Positions 26,856-35,236 of a stretch of DNA of 64,000 bases are shown here, one piece after another. Each line of letters starts with the position of its first letter. Position 1 is the first letter of the stretch. This DNA is from Streptomyces sp. Edi4 (lineage in GTDB: Bacteria; Actinomycetota; Actinomycetes; Streptomycetales; Streptomycetaceae). Both the position numbers and the translations under genes were made by a program. The stretch is taken from assembly GCF_040253615.1 (NCBI RefSeq), contig NZ_JBEJGY010000004.1, positions 930,001 to 994,000 on the forward strand, written 5' to 3'. Below the pieces are notes generated by a model. The model worked only from the letters and a program-made list of their open reading frames with translations. It did not search any database and was not told the origin of the DNA.

Positions 26856-27617
26856 ATGTCCCTCCCGCACGCGATCTTGACCGCACTGCTCGAAAAGCCC
26901 TCGTCCGGGCTTGAGCTGACGCGCCGTTTCGACAAGTCGATCGGCTACTTCTGGTCGGCCACGCACCAGCAGATCTATCGCGAGCTGGGCAAACTGGAGC
27001 AGTCCGGGTTCATCCGCGCGCTGGCGCCCGCCGCGCCGGCGCGCGGCCAGAAGAAGGAGTACGAGGTGCTGCCGGCGGGCCGGGCCGAACTCGCCCAGTG
27101 GGCGGCGTCCGGGCAGGACCCGAAGCCCCTGCGGGACCCGTTGCTGCTGCGCGTGCGCGCGGCGGCGGTGATCGGGACGGATGGTCTGCGGGCCGAGCTG
27201 GAGCGCCATCTCGGCCTGCACCAAGGCCAGTTGACGACATATCAGGCGATCGAGACGAAGGACTTCCCGCCGGAGCGGGACAGCGAGCAGGACCGCCTGC
27301 GGCATCTGGTGCTGCGCGGCGGCATCGCACTGGAGACGTTCTGGGCCACCTGGCTGACCGAAGCGCTCAACACCCTCAACGCGCCTGGCACCCCCGGCGC
27401 ACGCGATGCACCCGGCACCCCCGGCGCACGCGTCGCCCCCGGTGCACCCGGCACCCCTGACGCCCTCGGCGCCCCCGGCACTCCTGGCGCCTCCAGCGCA
27501 CCCGGCCTACCCGGCGCCCCCAGCGCCCCTGTCTCCCCCGACACCCCTGACGCCCCCGGCGCACCCGGCGCACCCGGCACCCCCGCCGACCTCCTCGATG
27601 ACCCGCCGCCCGGGTGA
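26856..27617 (+). CDS. PadR-family regulator with collagen-like C-terminal tail
   Basis: Residues 1-175 are a full PadR protein: winged helix (SLPHAILTALLEKPSSGLEL, YFWSATHQQIYRELGKLEQ, GQKKEYEVLPAGRAELAQWA) and a helical dimer domain ending LETFWATWLTEALNTLN. The remaining 75 or so residues are a Gly/Pro/Ala tail rich in PG and APG triplets (APGTPGARDAPGTPGARVAP), which I have not seen as a normal part of PadR. Its Gly spacing is mostly in threes but broken. ATG 26856 lies six bases after TAGGAT with no ribosome site, so a leaderless start is likely. Likely target: the upstream fadH promoter palindrome. Confidence 0.88.
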   Translation: MSLPHAILTALLEKPSSGLELTRRFDKSIGYFWSATHQQIYRELGKLEQSGFIRALAPAAPARGQKKEYEVLPAGRAELAQWAASGQDPKPLRDPLLLRVRAAAVIGTDGLRAELERHLGLHQGQLTTYQAIETKDFPPERDSEQDRLRHLVLRGGIALETFWATWLTEALNTLNAPGTPGARDAPGTPGARVAPGAPGTPDALGAPGTPGASSAPGLPGAPSAPVSPDTPDAPGAPGAPGTPADLLDDPPPG

Positions 27618-27662
27618 GCGAGGCCCGTCGGGGCGCGGCGGGGTCCGGGACAGCTGTTTGGT

Positions 27663-27677
27663 GTTGTATTATACAAC
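27663..27677. promoter_or_regulatory. Perfect MarR operator palindrome
   Basis: GTTGTAT-T-ATACAAC is a perfect 7-1-7 palindrome 29 bases before the marR start, where autorepression would act. Its TTGTA-N3-TACAA core recurs at 17925-17937. Confidence 0.7.
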
Positions 27678-27705
27678 CAACTCATGACCGGAGAGGGGAT
27701 CAGTC

Positions 27706-28140
27706 GTGCTCAGCCGAGACCAGTCGGTCGTCACCATCCAGCGCGAGCTGACGGCGTTCGCCCGGCGCGCGCGGGCCGCCGCGGCCCGGATGCACCCGGA
27801 GCTCTCGCTCGTCTCGTTCACCCTGCTGTCCCATCTGGAGGACCAGAAGGGCTGCCGGGCCACCGATCTCGCCGCCTACTACATGCTCGACAAGTCGACC
27901 ATCAGCCGGCAGATCGCGGGCCTGGAACGGCTCGGTTTCATCGAGCGGGTCAGCGACCCCGACGACCAGCGCATCCAGCTGCTCCGGCTGACCCCGGCGG
28001 GCACCGCCAAGCTCGCGGAGGCGGCGGAGCTGCGCCGCCAGGCCTTCCACGACCGGCTCGCCGACTGGACCCCCGAGGACCTGGACCGCTTCGCGGAGTA
28101 TCTGCTGCGCTACAACAGCCTTGCGGAGAACGCACCTTGA
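27706..28140 (+). CDS. MarR-family transcriptional regulator
   Basis: 144 residues with the MarR winged helix: TDLAAYYMLDKSTISRQIAG, the recognition helix, then LERLGFIERVSDPDDQRI and LLRLTPAGTAKL, the wing with the DxR motif. GTG 27706 is preceded by GAGAGGGG. The perfect palindrome at 27663-27677 sits in its own promoter region, and the same core sequence appears between the membrane-protein genes near 17.9 kb. Ligand unknown; phenolic or drug-like effectors are usual in the family. The VOC gene follows closely. Confidence 0.92.
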   Translation: MLSRDQSVVTIQRELTAFARRARAAAARMHPELSLVSFTLLSHLEDQKGCRATDLAAYYMLDKSTISRQIAGLERLGFIERVSDPDDQRIQLLRLTPAGTAKLAEAAELRRQAFHDRLADWTPEDLDRFAEYLLRYNSLAENAP

Positions 28141-28181
28141 GGGCCCGTTAGGTGAAGCCTCCGGGCGGGCACTCGCCCCGT

Positions 28182-28586
28182 ATGAGTGTTTCCAAGACCA
28201 GCATCCTTGTCCTCGACTGTGCCGAACCGGTCGAACTCGCCGAGTTCTACGCCCAGTTGCTCGGCGGTGAGATCGAAACCGGCTGCGACTCGGACTTCGT
28301 CGAGGTCGTCGGCGGCCAGGGCGTCCACCTGGCGATCCGCCGCGACCACGGCTACGCTCCGCCCAGCTGGCCCCGCCCGGAGGACTCCCAGCAGGCCCAC
28401 CTGCGGATCGTCGTGGCGTACGGCGACATGGACGCGGCCGAGCGCGAGGCGATCACGCTGGGAGCGACCCCCGTCGACACCAAGGACAACAACGGGCCGC
28501 GCGACGAGCGCGTCTACGCCGACCCCGCCGGGCACTCCTTCACGCTCGCCGTCTCCGCCAAGCACTCGGAGCAGTCAGACAACTAA
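28182..28586 (+). CDS. VOC-superfamily (glyoxalase/bleomycin-resistance) protein
   Basis: 134 residues with the paired beta-alpha-beta-beta-beta units of the vicinal oxygen chelate fold: ILVLDCAEPVELAEFYAQLL and the C-terminal RVYADPAGHSFTLAV (DP-GH-F). It may be a small ring-cleavage, isomerase or sequestration protein; function not assignable. ATG 28182 is used; GTG 28152, in frame and with GAGGG upstream, is a real alternative that adds ten residues. It follows marR by about 40 bases and may be co-transcribed. Confidence 0.85.
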   Translation: MSVSKTSILVLDCAEPVELAEFYAQLLGGEIETGCDSDFVEVVGGQGVHLAIRRDHGYAPPSWPRPEDSQQAHLRIVVAYGDMDAAEREAITLGATPVDTKDNNGPRDERVYADPAGHSFTLAVSAKHSEQSDN

Positions 28587-28625
28587 GAGCCCCGGTCACT
28601 GCTCGACCGCCCCTCAGACCGCCCC

Positions 28626-29111
28626 TCACTCCTCCCGGTCGCGGTCGCGGTAGTGCCTGCGCGCCAGAGCCGGGAGCACGAACCAGCAGCCGACGAACCA
28701 GCACACGACCACGCCCACCAGCCAGGGCGCCAGGACGCTGTGCAGGGCGACCCGAAGGATCAGCAGCAGTGAGCTCGCCACCGTGCACAGGAGCAGCACC
28801 AGACCGACCACGGTGAGCCGGGAGGCCCACCGGACCGTCTGCGGCTTGAGCCGCTTGCCGGCCAGCACGCGGTGGAAGGAGACCGGCCCGATCAGCGCGC
28901 CGGTCGTCGCCGCGCCCAGAACCACGGTCACCACGTAGATGGTCCGGTCGGTCGTGCTCAGCGAGGTGAACCGCTGCTGGAACACGACCGCCAGCAGAAA
29001 ACCGAACAGAATCTGCACGCCGGTCTGGGCGACCCTCAGCTCCTGGAGGAGATCGCCCCACTTGCGGTCGGCACGCTCCTCGGCCGTCTCGTCACGCCCC
29101 GGATCCCTCAT
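28626..29111 (-). CDS. DUF6328 family membrane protein
   Basis: 161 residues: an N-terminal charged helix (AEERADRKWGDLLQELRVAQ) then four hydrophobic segments, GVQILFGFLLAVVFQQRF, IYVVTVVLGAATTGALIG, SRLTVVGLVLLLCTVASSLL and APWLVGVVVCWFVGCWFVLP. This is the DUF6328 pattern. No function is known for the family. Transcribed opposite to both neighbours. Confidence 0.85.
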   Translation of the reverse strand: MRDPGRDETAEERADRKWGDLLQELRVAQTGVQILFGFLLAVVFQQRFTSLSTTDRTIYVVTVVLGAATTGALIGPVSFHRVLAGKRLKPQTVRWASRLTVVGLVLLLCTVASSLLLILRVALHSVLAPWLVGVVVCWFVGCWFVLPALARRHYRDRDREE

Positions 29112-29226
29112 CCCACCACCTCCTCACCTCGCGTTCCACCGTGCGGATACCCATCCATATCAACGGGAACCCCACCGCCCCGACCGCCCCGTGGCGCCAC
29201 GCCCGGCGGACCCTCACACTGGCCGC

Positions 29227-29700
29227 ATGGGCGGAAAACGCAGCGCCGGACTCCTGCTGTACCGCAGGGCGGGACACGGGATCGAGGTGCTGGTCGGGCA
29301 CATGGGCGGCCCGTTCTTCGCGGGCCGTGAGGCGGGGGCCTGGTCGGTGCCCAAGGGAGAGTACGAGGCCGAGGAGCGTCCCGAGGCGGCGGCGCGGCGG
29401 GAGTTCGCGGAGGAGCTGGGTCTTCCGGCCCCCGAGGGGACGCTCATCGCGCTGGGCGACATCGTGCAGCGCGGCGGCAAGACCGTGACCGTGTGGGCCG
29501 TCGAAGGCGATCTGGATCCGGCCGACGCGGTGCCCGGCACGTTCACCATGGAGTGGCCCCGGCGCTCGGGCACGATGCGCGTCTTCCCCGAGATGGACCG
29601 CTTCGCCTGGCTGGCACCCGAGGTGGCGGCGCCCCTGCTCGTCCAGGGCCAGCAGGCCTTCCTCGACCGTCTCGTCCTGCGTCTGGCCGATGAGGCGTGA
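29227..29700 (+). CDS. NUDIX hydrolase
   Basis: 157 residues with a complete NUDIX box, G-x5-E-x7-REFAEELG, at about 41-62 (GEYEAEERPEAAARREFAEE). The N-terminal SAGLLLYRRAGHGIEVLVGH and C-terminal FPEMDRFAWLAP match the AP4A/DUF-type NUDIX group often called NTP pyrophosphohydrolase. Substrate unknown. ATG 29227 is six bases after CACACT with no ribosome site, consistent with a leaderless transcript. Confidence 0.9.
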   Translation: MGGKRSAGLLLYRRAGHGIEVLVGHMGGPFFAGREAGAWSVPKGEYEAEERPEAAARREFAEELGLPAPEGTLIALGDIVQRGGKTVTVWAVEGDLDPADAVPGTFTMEWPRRSGTMRVFPEMDRFAWLAPEVAAPLLVQGQQAFLDRLVLRLADEA

Positions 29701-29802
29701 AGTCGCCCCAACGCGCCCTGATCGTGCAGGAGTCGCCCGCTCTCCTTTGCCCGCGCGTCGTTCAGCCCGCTCCTGAGTCTTGAGCGGTCAATCCGACCCG
29801 CA

Positions 29803-30702
29803 TCAGGGCTTTCCCGCCCCTCTCTCGTTCAGGCACTCCTCCAAGAAGCCGAGCACCTTGAGGTGGTAGGCGCGGGCGGTCCGGCCGAGGCTGACGTTGT
29901 GCCCGGCGTCGGGCTGGCGGTCGACGACCACCCGGGGCGCCGCGCCCAGCCGGGACGCGAGAGCGGCGAGGTCGTCGTCGCTCTGGGCCCACCATGCCTC
30001 GTGCTCGGCGAACGTCACACGGGCCGGGATCCGTATGCGCGCCAGCACGTCGTCGCACCGGCGGGTCCAGGCGATCACCGCGGCCAGTTCGCGCACCGGC
30101 ATCGGCGCGAGATCCGCCTGTGCGGTGAACATCGTGCCCGGCGGATAGAGCTCCCGAGGGCCCCAGTTGCGCAGCATGAGGAGCAGGTCGCGGTCCTGGT
30201 CGTCCCCTTCGGGCTCGGGGGCCAGGCGGCGGCCGCACCCCGACACCTCCAACCCCACGCAGGATGCGGCGAGTTCGGCGTCGGCGGCCAGCGTCAGGGT
30301 GAGCAGGCCGCCCCAGGAGTGGCCGAGGAGGAAGTAGCCCGCGCCCGTGGCGTGCCGCGCGGCGAACTCCGTGAGGCCGGCGCGCACGGCCGCGGCCTGC
30401 CCGTCCAGCGGCAGTCCCCCCGGGTGGCGGCCGGCGGACGCGCCGTAGCCGGGGCGGTCGAGGGCGAGCACCGTGAACCCGAGGGCGGCGCCGAGGGTCA
30501 GCAGGGAGACGTCGGGGTGTGCCTGGCCGTCGAAGTAGCCCGAGGTGATGCCTCCGCCGTGCAGGGCCACCACGACGGCGCGGGGCGGGAGTTGGGCTGG
30601 TTCGCTCAGGAGCCCGGACAAGGTGGTGCCGTCCGCGTCCAGCGTGATGCGGCACACCCCGGTGGAGCGGGCCGGCGCGGATGGTGTCGTGGTCTCGGTC
30701 AT
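29803..30702 (-). CDS. Alpha/beta hydrolase
   Basis: 299 residues. The oxyanion motif ALHGGGITSGYFDG, the nucleophile elbow GHSWGG (GxSxG), the acid region FAEHEAWWAQ and the terminal histidine in DAGHNVSLG give a complete catalytic triad. The substrate is unknown; an esterase or thioesterase on a natural product is possible. ATG 30702 has GAAGGGGA six bases upstream. The next minus-strand gene upstream is the glutamate-synthase-like protein, 86 bases away. Confidence 0.87.
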   Translation of the reverse strand: MTETTTPSAPARSTGVCRITLDADGTTLSGLLSEPAQLPPRAVVVALHGGGITSGYFDGQAHPDVSLLTLGAALGFTVLALDRPGYGASAGRHPGGLPLDGQAAAVRAGLTEFAARHATGAGYFLLGHSWGGLLTLTLAADAELAASCVGLEVSGCGRRLAPEPEGDDQDRDLLLMLRNWGPRELYPPGTMFTAQADLAPMPVRELAAVIAWTRRCDDVLARIRIPARVTFAEHEAWWAQSDDDLAALASRLGAAPRVVVDRQPDAGHNVSLGRTARAYHLKVLGFLEECLNERGAGKP

Positions 30703-30788
30703 GCGGGAATCCCCTTCCGTCCGCGTACAGTCAAGCCGATCACGGACGGACGCCGGCCGGGGCCCCTGGAGTGGCGGACCGGACCGCC

Positions 30789-32378
30789 TCAGGCGCTGAA
30801 GGAGTCCGGGTCGCTGTTCTTCCACGGCTCGGCCCATTCCTCGGGGAGCGCGGCCGAGGAGAGCAACTGGCCCGGCTCGAGCCAGGTGTAGAGCTCGGCG
30901 TAGGAGGCGACCGCGTGGTGGGAGGTGCGGCGGCGCAGCATATGGGGGCGCAGCTCGGCCGGGTCGCTCACGCCGAGCGAGGCCATGATCTCCATGGCGC
31001 TGTGCACGGTGGCCTCCTGGAAGCGCTGGACGCGGCGGTACTTGTCCTCGACGTCCAGGGCCCGGCTGCGCTCCGGGTCCTGGGTGGCGACACCGACGGG
31101 ACAGTGGTTGGTGTGGCAGCGCTGGGTCTGGAGGCAGCCGACGGCGAACATCATGGCGCGGGCGGCGTTGGTGTAGTCGGCGCCCTGGATGAGACGTTTG
31201 ACGATGTCGGCGCCGGTGGCGACCTTGCCGCTCGCGCCGATGCGCACCCGGTCGCGCAGGCCGGCGCCGACGAGGGCGTTGTGGACGATGGAGAGGCCGT
31301 CGGTCAGGGGCGTGCCCACATGGTCGGCGAATTCCATCGGGGCGGCGCCGGTACCGCCCTCGGCGCCGTCGACCACGATGAAGTCGGGGGTGATGTCCTC
31401 CTCCAGCATCGCCTTGCACAGGGCGAGGACGTCACGGCGGCTGCCGACGCACAGTTTGAACCCGGTGGGCTTGCCGCCGGCCAGGTCGCGCATGCGGGCG
31501 ATGAAGCGGATGAGTTCGCGCGGGGTGGAGAACACCTCGTGGTGGTTGGGCGAGATGACGGTCTTGCCCTCGGGCACCTCGCGTACCCGGGCGATCTCCG
31601 CGGTCACCTTGGCCCCCGGCAGTACGCCGCCTTTGCCGGGCTTGGCGCCCTGGGACAGCTTCAGCGAGACGCAGCGGACGCTGTCGGTGGCGGCCTTGCG
31701 GGCGAACTCGTCGGGATCGAAACCGCCTTCGGGGGTGCGGCAGCCGAAGTACGCGGTGCCGATCTCCCAGATCAGGTCGCCGCCGTACCGCAGATGGTGG
31801 TCCGAGATGCCGCCTTCACCGGTGTCGTGCGCGAACCCGCCCTCCTTGGCGCCCCGGTTGAGGGCGAGGATGGCGGGCGCGGACAGCGAGCCGAAGCTCA
31901 TCGCCGACACGTTCAGAAGGGCCATGTCGTACGGCTTGGCGCAGCCGGGGCCGCCGACCCGGACCGTGGCGGGCCGGTCCGGCACGGGGCGCGGCGCGAC
32001 CGAGTGCGCGAAGAACTCATAGCCCGGCTGGTAGACGTCGAGTTCGGTGCCGAAGGGGGCCTGGTCGGCGGTGCCCTTGGCCCGCTCGTAGACGGTGGAG
32101 CGGGTGTCGCGGTCGAAGGGGCGGCCGTCGTAGTCGCGCTCGATGAAGTACTGCTGCGTCTCGGGGCGGATCGCCTCCAGGAGGAACCGCGCGTGCCCGA
32201 GGACGGGGTAGTTGCGCAGCACGGAGTGGCGGCGCTGTACGAGGTCGTACGTTCCGGTCGCGGCCAGGGCGAGCAGAGGGGCGGCGGCGAGCCACCACCA
32301 GGAGCCCGCCGTCACGGCGAGGGCCACGGCGGCCGCCGCGAACACCACGAGGGCGGCCACCAGGCCGATGCGCTTCAC
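30789..32378 (-). CDS. FMN-binding glutamate-synthase-family membrane protein
   Basis: 529 residues. One or two N-terminal membrane helices (GLVAALVVFAAAAVALAV; WWWLAAAPLLALAATG) are followed by the GltB FMN/synthase domain: MSFGSLSAPAILALNRGA, GEGGISDHHLRYGGDL, KLSQGAKPGKGGVLPG and DGAEGGTGAAP. A cysteine triad in CLQTQRCHTNHCPVG matches the 3Fe-4S site. It lacks the amidotransferase domain of true glutamate synthase. Related stand-alone proteins include glutamate-synthase-like and methylamine-glutamate enzymes; here the membrane anchor suggests an electron-transfer role. GTG 32378 has GGAGAG upstream. Confidence 0.9.
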   Translation of the reverse strand: MKRIGLVAALVVFAAAAVALAVTAGSWWWLAAAPLLALAATGTYDLVQRRHSVLRNYPVLGHARFLLEAIRPETQQYFIERDYDGRPFDRDTRSTVYERAKGTADQAPFGTELDVYQPGYEFFAHSVAPRPVPDRPATVRVGGPGCAKPYDMALLNVSAMSFGSLSAPAILALNRGAKEGGFAHDTGEGGISDHHLRYGGDLIWEIGTAYFGCRTPEGGFDPDEFARKAATDSVRCVSLKLSQGAKPGKGGVLPGAKVTAEIARVREVPEGKTVISPNHHEVFSTPRELIRFIARMRDLAGGKPTGFKLCVGSRRDVLALCKAMLEEDITPDFIVVDGAEGGTGAAPMEFADHVGTPLTDGLSIVHNALVGAGLRDRVRIGASGKVATGADIVKRLIQGADYTNAARAMMFAVGCLQTQRCHTNHCPVGVATQDPERSRALDVEDKYRRVQRFQEATVHSAMEIMASLGVSDPAELRPHMLRRRTSHHAVASYAELYTWLEPGQLLSSAALPEEWAEPWKNSDPDSFSA

Positions 32379-32459
32379 TTGTCGTCTCTCCTCACTTGCC
32401 CGACACGGCGTTCCTGCTCTTGACATGCACGGGCCCGGCCGCTGGGATGTGGTTGCTTT

Positions 32460-32475
32460 CGTTCGACACCGTTCG
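32460..32475. promoter_or_regulatory. CGTTCG direct repeats upstream of the alpha-galactosidase
   Basis: CGTTCG at 32460-32465 and 32470-32475 are spaced ten bases apart (one helical turn) 34 bases before the start codon. Helically phased direct repeats here could bind an activator or sugar-responsive repressor. Weak evidence. Confidence 0.3.
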
Positions 32476-32508
32476 TTTGTGCGCCAATGACCCCCACCGG
32501 AGCCGCAC

Positions 32509-34182
32509 ATGACTGCCGAACCGCACAGTTTCAGACGCCGTCTGCTGGTCTGCCTGACTACCCTCGCTCTCATCACGGGCGGTGTGACGGCCGCCATGGA
32601 CGTCGTGGCCGCCCCTCGGGCGGTGGCCGTCGACAACGGTCTGGCGCGTACCCCGCAGATGGGATTCAACAACTGGAACTCGACCCATTGCCGCGCCGAA
32701 TTCAACGAGTCGATGGTCGAGGGCATCGCGGACGCGTTCGTCGCCAAGGGCCTCAAGGACGTCGGCTACACCTACGTCAACATCGACGACTGCTGGGCGC
32801 TGCCGGAGCGCGACGCCGCCGGAAACCTCGTGCCCGACCCGGTGCGCTTCCCCCACGGCATCAAGGCGGTCGCGAACTATGTGCACGCCAAGGGGCTCAA
32901 ATTCGGTCTGTACTCCAGCGCGGGCACCAAGACCTGTGACGCCCAGGGCTTCCCCGGCGGTCTCGGCCATGAGCGCCAGGACGCCGAGCTGTGGGCGTCC
33001 TGGGGCGTCGACTACCTGAAGTACGACAACTGCAACAACGACGGCGTCGACGCCGGGCAGCGCTACCGGGCGATGGGCGAAGCGCTCAAGGCCACCGGCC
33101 GGCCCATCCTCTACAGCATCTGCGAGTGGGGCCAGAACCAGCCGTGGACCTGGGCCTCTGGCACCGGCAACTCGTGGCGCACCACGGGCGACATCAGCGA
33201 CTCCTGGTCGAGCATGATCAACATCGCGCACCAGAACCAGTCGCTCGCCCGTTACGCGGGCCCCGGCGGCTGGAACGACCCGGACATGCTGGAGGTCGGC
33301 AACGGCGGCATGACCGACACCGAGTACCGCACCCACTTCAGCCTGTGGTCGCAGATGGCGGCCCCGCTCCTCATCGGCAGCGACCTGCGCGCCCCGAGCG
33401 CGGCCACCCTCGCGATCCTGAAGAACACCGACGTCATCGCCGTCGACCAGGATCCCCTCGGCGGTCAGGGCACGGTGGTCTCCAGCTCGGGCGGCCTGGT
33501 CGTGATGACCAAACCCCTTGCGGACGGCGGCCGTTCGGTGACCCTCACCAATGAGAACGGCTCCGCGCGGACGGTCTCCACCACCGTGCAGGCCATCGGG
33601 CTCGGCGGCGCGTCCTCCTACCGCCTCAAGGACCTGTGGTCCCACCGCACCGCCGCCACCACGGGGGCCATCAGCGCGTCGGTGCCGGCGCACGGCACGG
33701 TCATGTACCGGGTCACCCCCGGCGCCCCGGTGCCGCCGACGGGCGGGCTCCACCAGCTCAGCGACCTGCCGTGGACGTCGGCCGTCAACGGCTGGGGGCC
33801 CGTCGAGCACGACCGCAGCAACGGCGAACAGGGCACGGGTGACGGCACGACCCTCACCCTCGACGGGGCCGCCTTCGCCAAGGGCCTGGGTGTCCACGCG
33901 GCGTCCACGGTGACGTACCACCTCGGCGGCGGCTGCACCACGTTCACGACGAGCGTCGGCGTGGACGACGAAGTGGGCGCGCGGGGGTCGGTCGACTTCC
34001 GGGTCTACCGCGACGGGGCACTGGCCGCCGACAGCGGCCGGGTCACCGGCGCGGACGCCGCCAGGACGCTCACCGCCGACCTGACCGGCGCCGAGGAGCT
34101 GAAACTGGTCGTGACGGATGGTAGCGACGGCATCGACTACGACCACGCGGACTGGGCCGGCCCTCAACTGACCTGCTCGTGA
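32509..34182 (+). CDS. Secreted alpha-galactosidase (GH27) with C-terminal NPCBM domain
   Basis: 557 residues. A signal peptide (SFRRRLLVCLTTLALITGG) precedes the GH27 barrel NGLARTPQMGFNNWNSTHC. The nucleophile is Asp173 in YLKYDNC and the acid/base is Asp259 in GGWNDPDM; VNIDDCW and CEWGQNQPW are further family blocks. A C-terminal NPCBM-type domain (LHQLSDLPWTSAVNGWGPVE, FAKGLGVHAASTVTYHLGGG) should bind sugars. It removes terminal alpha-1,6-galactose from galactomannans or raffinose sugars outside the cell. The nearby promoter carries CGTTCG direct repeats. Confidence 0.95.
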   Translation: MTAEPHSFRRRLLVCLTTLALITGGVTAAMDVVAAPRAVAVDNGLARTPQMGFNNWNSTHCRAEFNESMVEGIADAFVAKGLKDVGYTYVNIDDCWALPERDAAGNLVPDPVRFPHGIKAVANYVHAKGLKFGLYSSAGTKTCDAQGFPGGLGHERQDAELWASWGVDYLKYDNCNNDGVDAGQRYRAMGEALKATGRPILYSICEWGQNQPWTWASGTGNSWRTTGDISDSWSSMINIAHQNQSLARYAGPGGWNDPDMLEVGNGGMTDTEYRTHFSLWSQMAAPLLIGSDLRAPSAATLAILKNTDVIAVDQDPLGGQGTVVSSSGGLVVMTKPLADGGRSVTLTNENGSARTVSTTVQAIGLGGASSYRLKDLWSHRTAATTGAISASVPAHGTVMYRVTPGAPVPPTGGLHQLSDLPWTSAVNGWGPVEHDRSNGEQGTGDGTTLTLDGAAFAKGLGVHAASTVTYHLGGGCTTFTTSVGVDDEVGARGSVDFRVYRDGALAADSGRVTGADAARTLTADLTGAEELKLVVTDGSDGIDYDHADWAGPQLTCS

Positions 34183-34263
34183 TGGCCGGTTGAGCCGTGC
34201 GTTGCGGGGCCCGCCGAAACCCGCGCGCCCCGCCCGCCGTGCTCGTCCGCCGTGGTCGCCGCC

Positions 34264-34971
34264 CTACTTAACGGCCACCACGAGCCGGGCGCGCGGGCTG
34301 CCGTCCGGGCGCCGGCCGAGGTCTTCCAGTGCGTACAGGTCCACCCGGAAGCCCGCGGCGCCGAGTTCCCGGGTGACGTCCGCCAGCGCGAACCCCCGGT
34401 AGTACATGACGAACGGCGGGTGCCACAGCGCGTTGCGCACCCGCATCGCCGTGTCGAACCCGAGCAGCGTGAGGTGCCCGAGGCTGCCGGGCCTGGCCGG
34501 CGCCACCACGGGGAAGGCGAACGTGCCGCCCGGCCGCAGCGCCGCGTACACCTGGGCGAACAGGCCGGGGCGCTCCTCGGGCAGGAAGTGGCCGAACGCC
34601 CCGAAACTGACGGCGAGATCGAACGCGGCGCGCAGGGGCAGCGCCCGCGCGTCGGCCCGGATCAGCTCCGCTCCTGGATGCGCGCGGGCGGCGACGGCGA
34701 GCATCCCGGCGCTGATGTCCACGCCGGTGACGCCCTCCCGGCACACGGCGCCCAGCACGTCGAGTCCCGCGCCGGTGCCGCAGCACAGGTCAAGGCCCCG
34801 GCTGAAGGGCCCGAGCCCGGCGAGCACGGACGCGACGGAGTCCAGGAACGCTTTTGGCGTACGGAAGGGCGTGCGGTCGAACTTGGGCGCCAGGAGGTCG
34901 TAGCCGTGCTCGACGGACGACAGCGCCTGGACGGCGAGTTCCCTGAAGGTGGGGCCTTGAGGAGCGAACAT
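34264..34971 (-). CDS. Class I SAM-dependent methyltransferase
   Basis: 235 residues. Motif I is [14 protein letters not shown], motif [14 protein letters not shown], then [11 protein letters not shown] and the post-I acid [13 protein letters not shown]; this is a Methyltransf_11/25 fold. Small-molecule O- or C-methylation is usual; the substrate cannot be read off. The open frame ends at a start codon ATG 34971. A -10-like TACGCT lies eight bases before it, so the start may be leaderless. Convergent with the alpha-galactosidase gene. Confidence 0.9.
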   Translation of the reverse strand: MFAPQGPTFRELAVQALSSVEHGYDLLAPKFDRTPFRTPKAFLDSVASVLAGLGPFSRGLDLCCGTGAGLDVLGAVCREGVTGVDISAGMLAVAARAHPGAELIRADARALPLRAAFDLAVSFGAFGHFLPEERPGLFAQVYAALRPGGTFAFPVVAPARPGSLGHLTLLGFDTAMRVRNALWHPPFVMYYRGFALADVTRELGAAGFRVDLYALEDLGRRPDGSPRARLVVAVK

Positions 34972-35236
34972 GGCCGCTCAGCGTAGCCGCCGCTCGGCGC
35001 CCGCGGCGGCGCCTTCGGCGCCGGCAACGGGCATCGGGGGGTGGGCGGCGGGCGAGCGCGCGCCCCTTTCGCGCCACTCAAGCCTCGGTTCAGCCTCGGT
35101 CAAGCCCCTGCCGCGACGCGTTTTCGCCATGTACGGTTCAATCGCGCGCCGTATGAGTGTCCGTACAACGACGTTCTACGCGCGCAGACTTGGTGTCCCC
35201 ACCACCTCTCCCCCACCCTTGATGGAGGTACGCAGG

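Noticed and set aside
30789..32756. Start of the glutamate-synthase-like gene at 32756
   Set aside because: The upstream extension overlaps the divergent alpha-galactosidase gene and is not family-like; GTG 32378 has a ribosome site.
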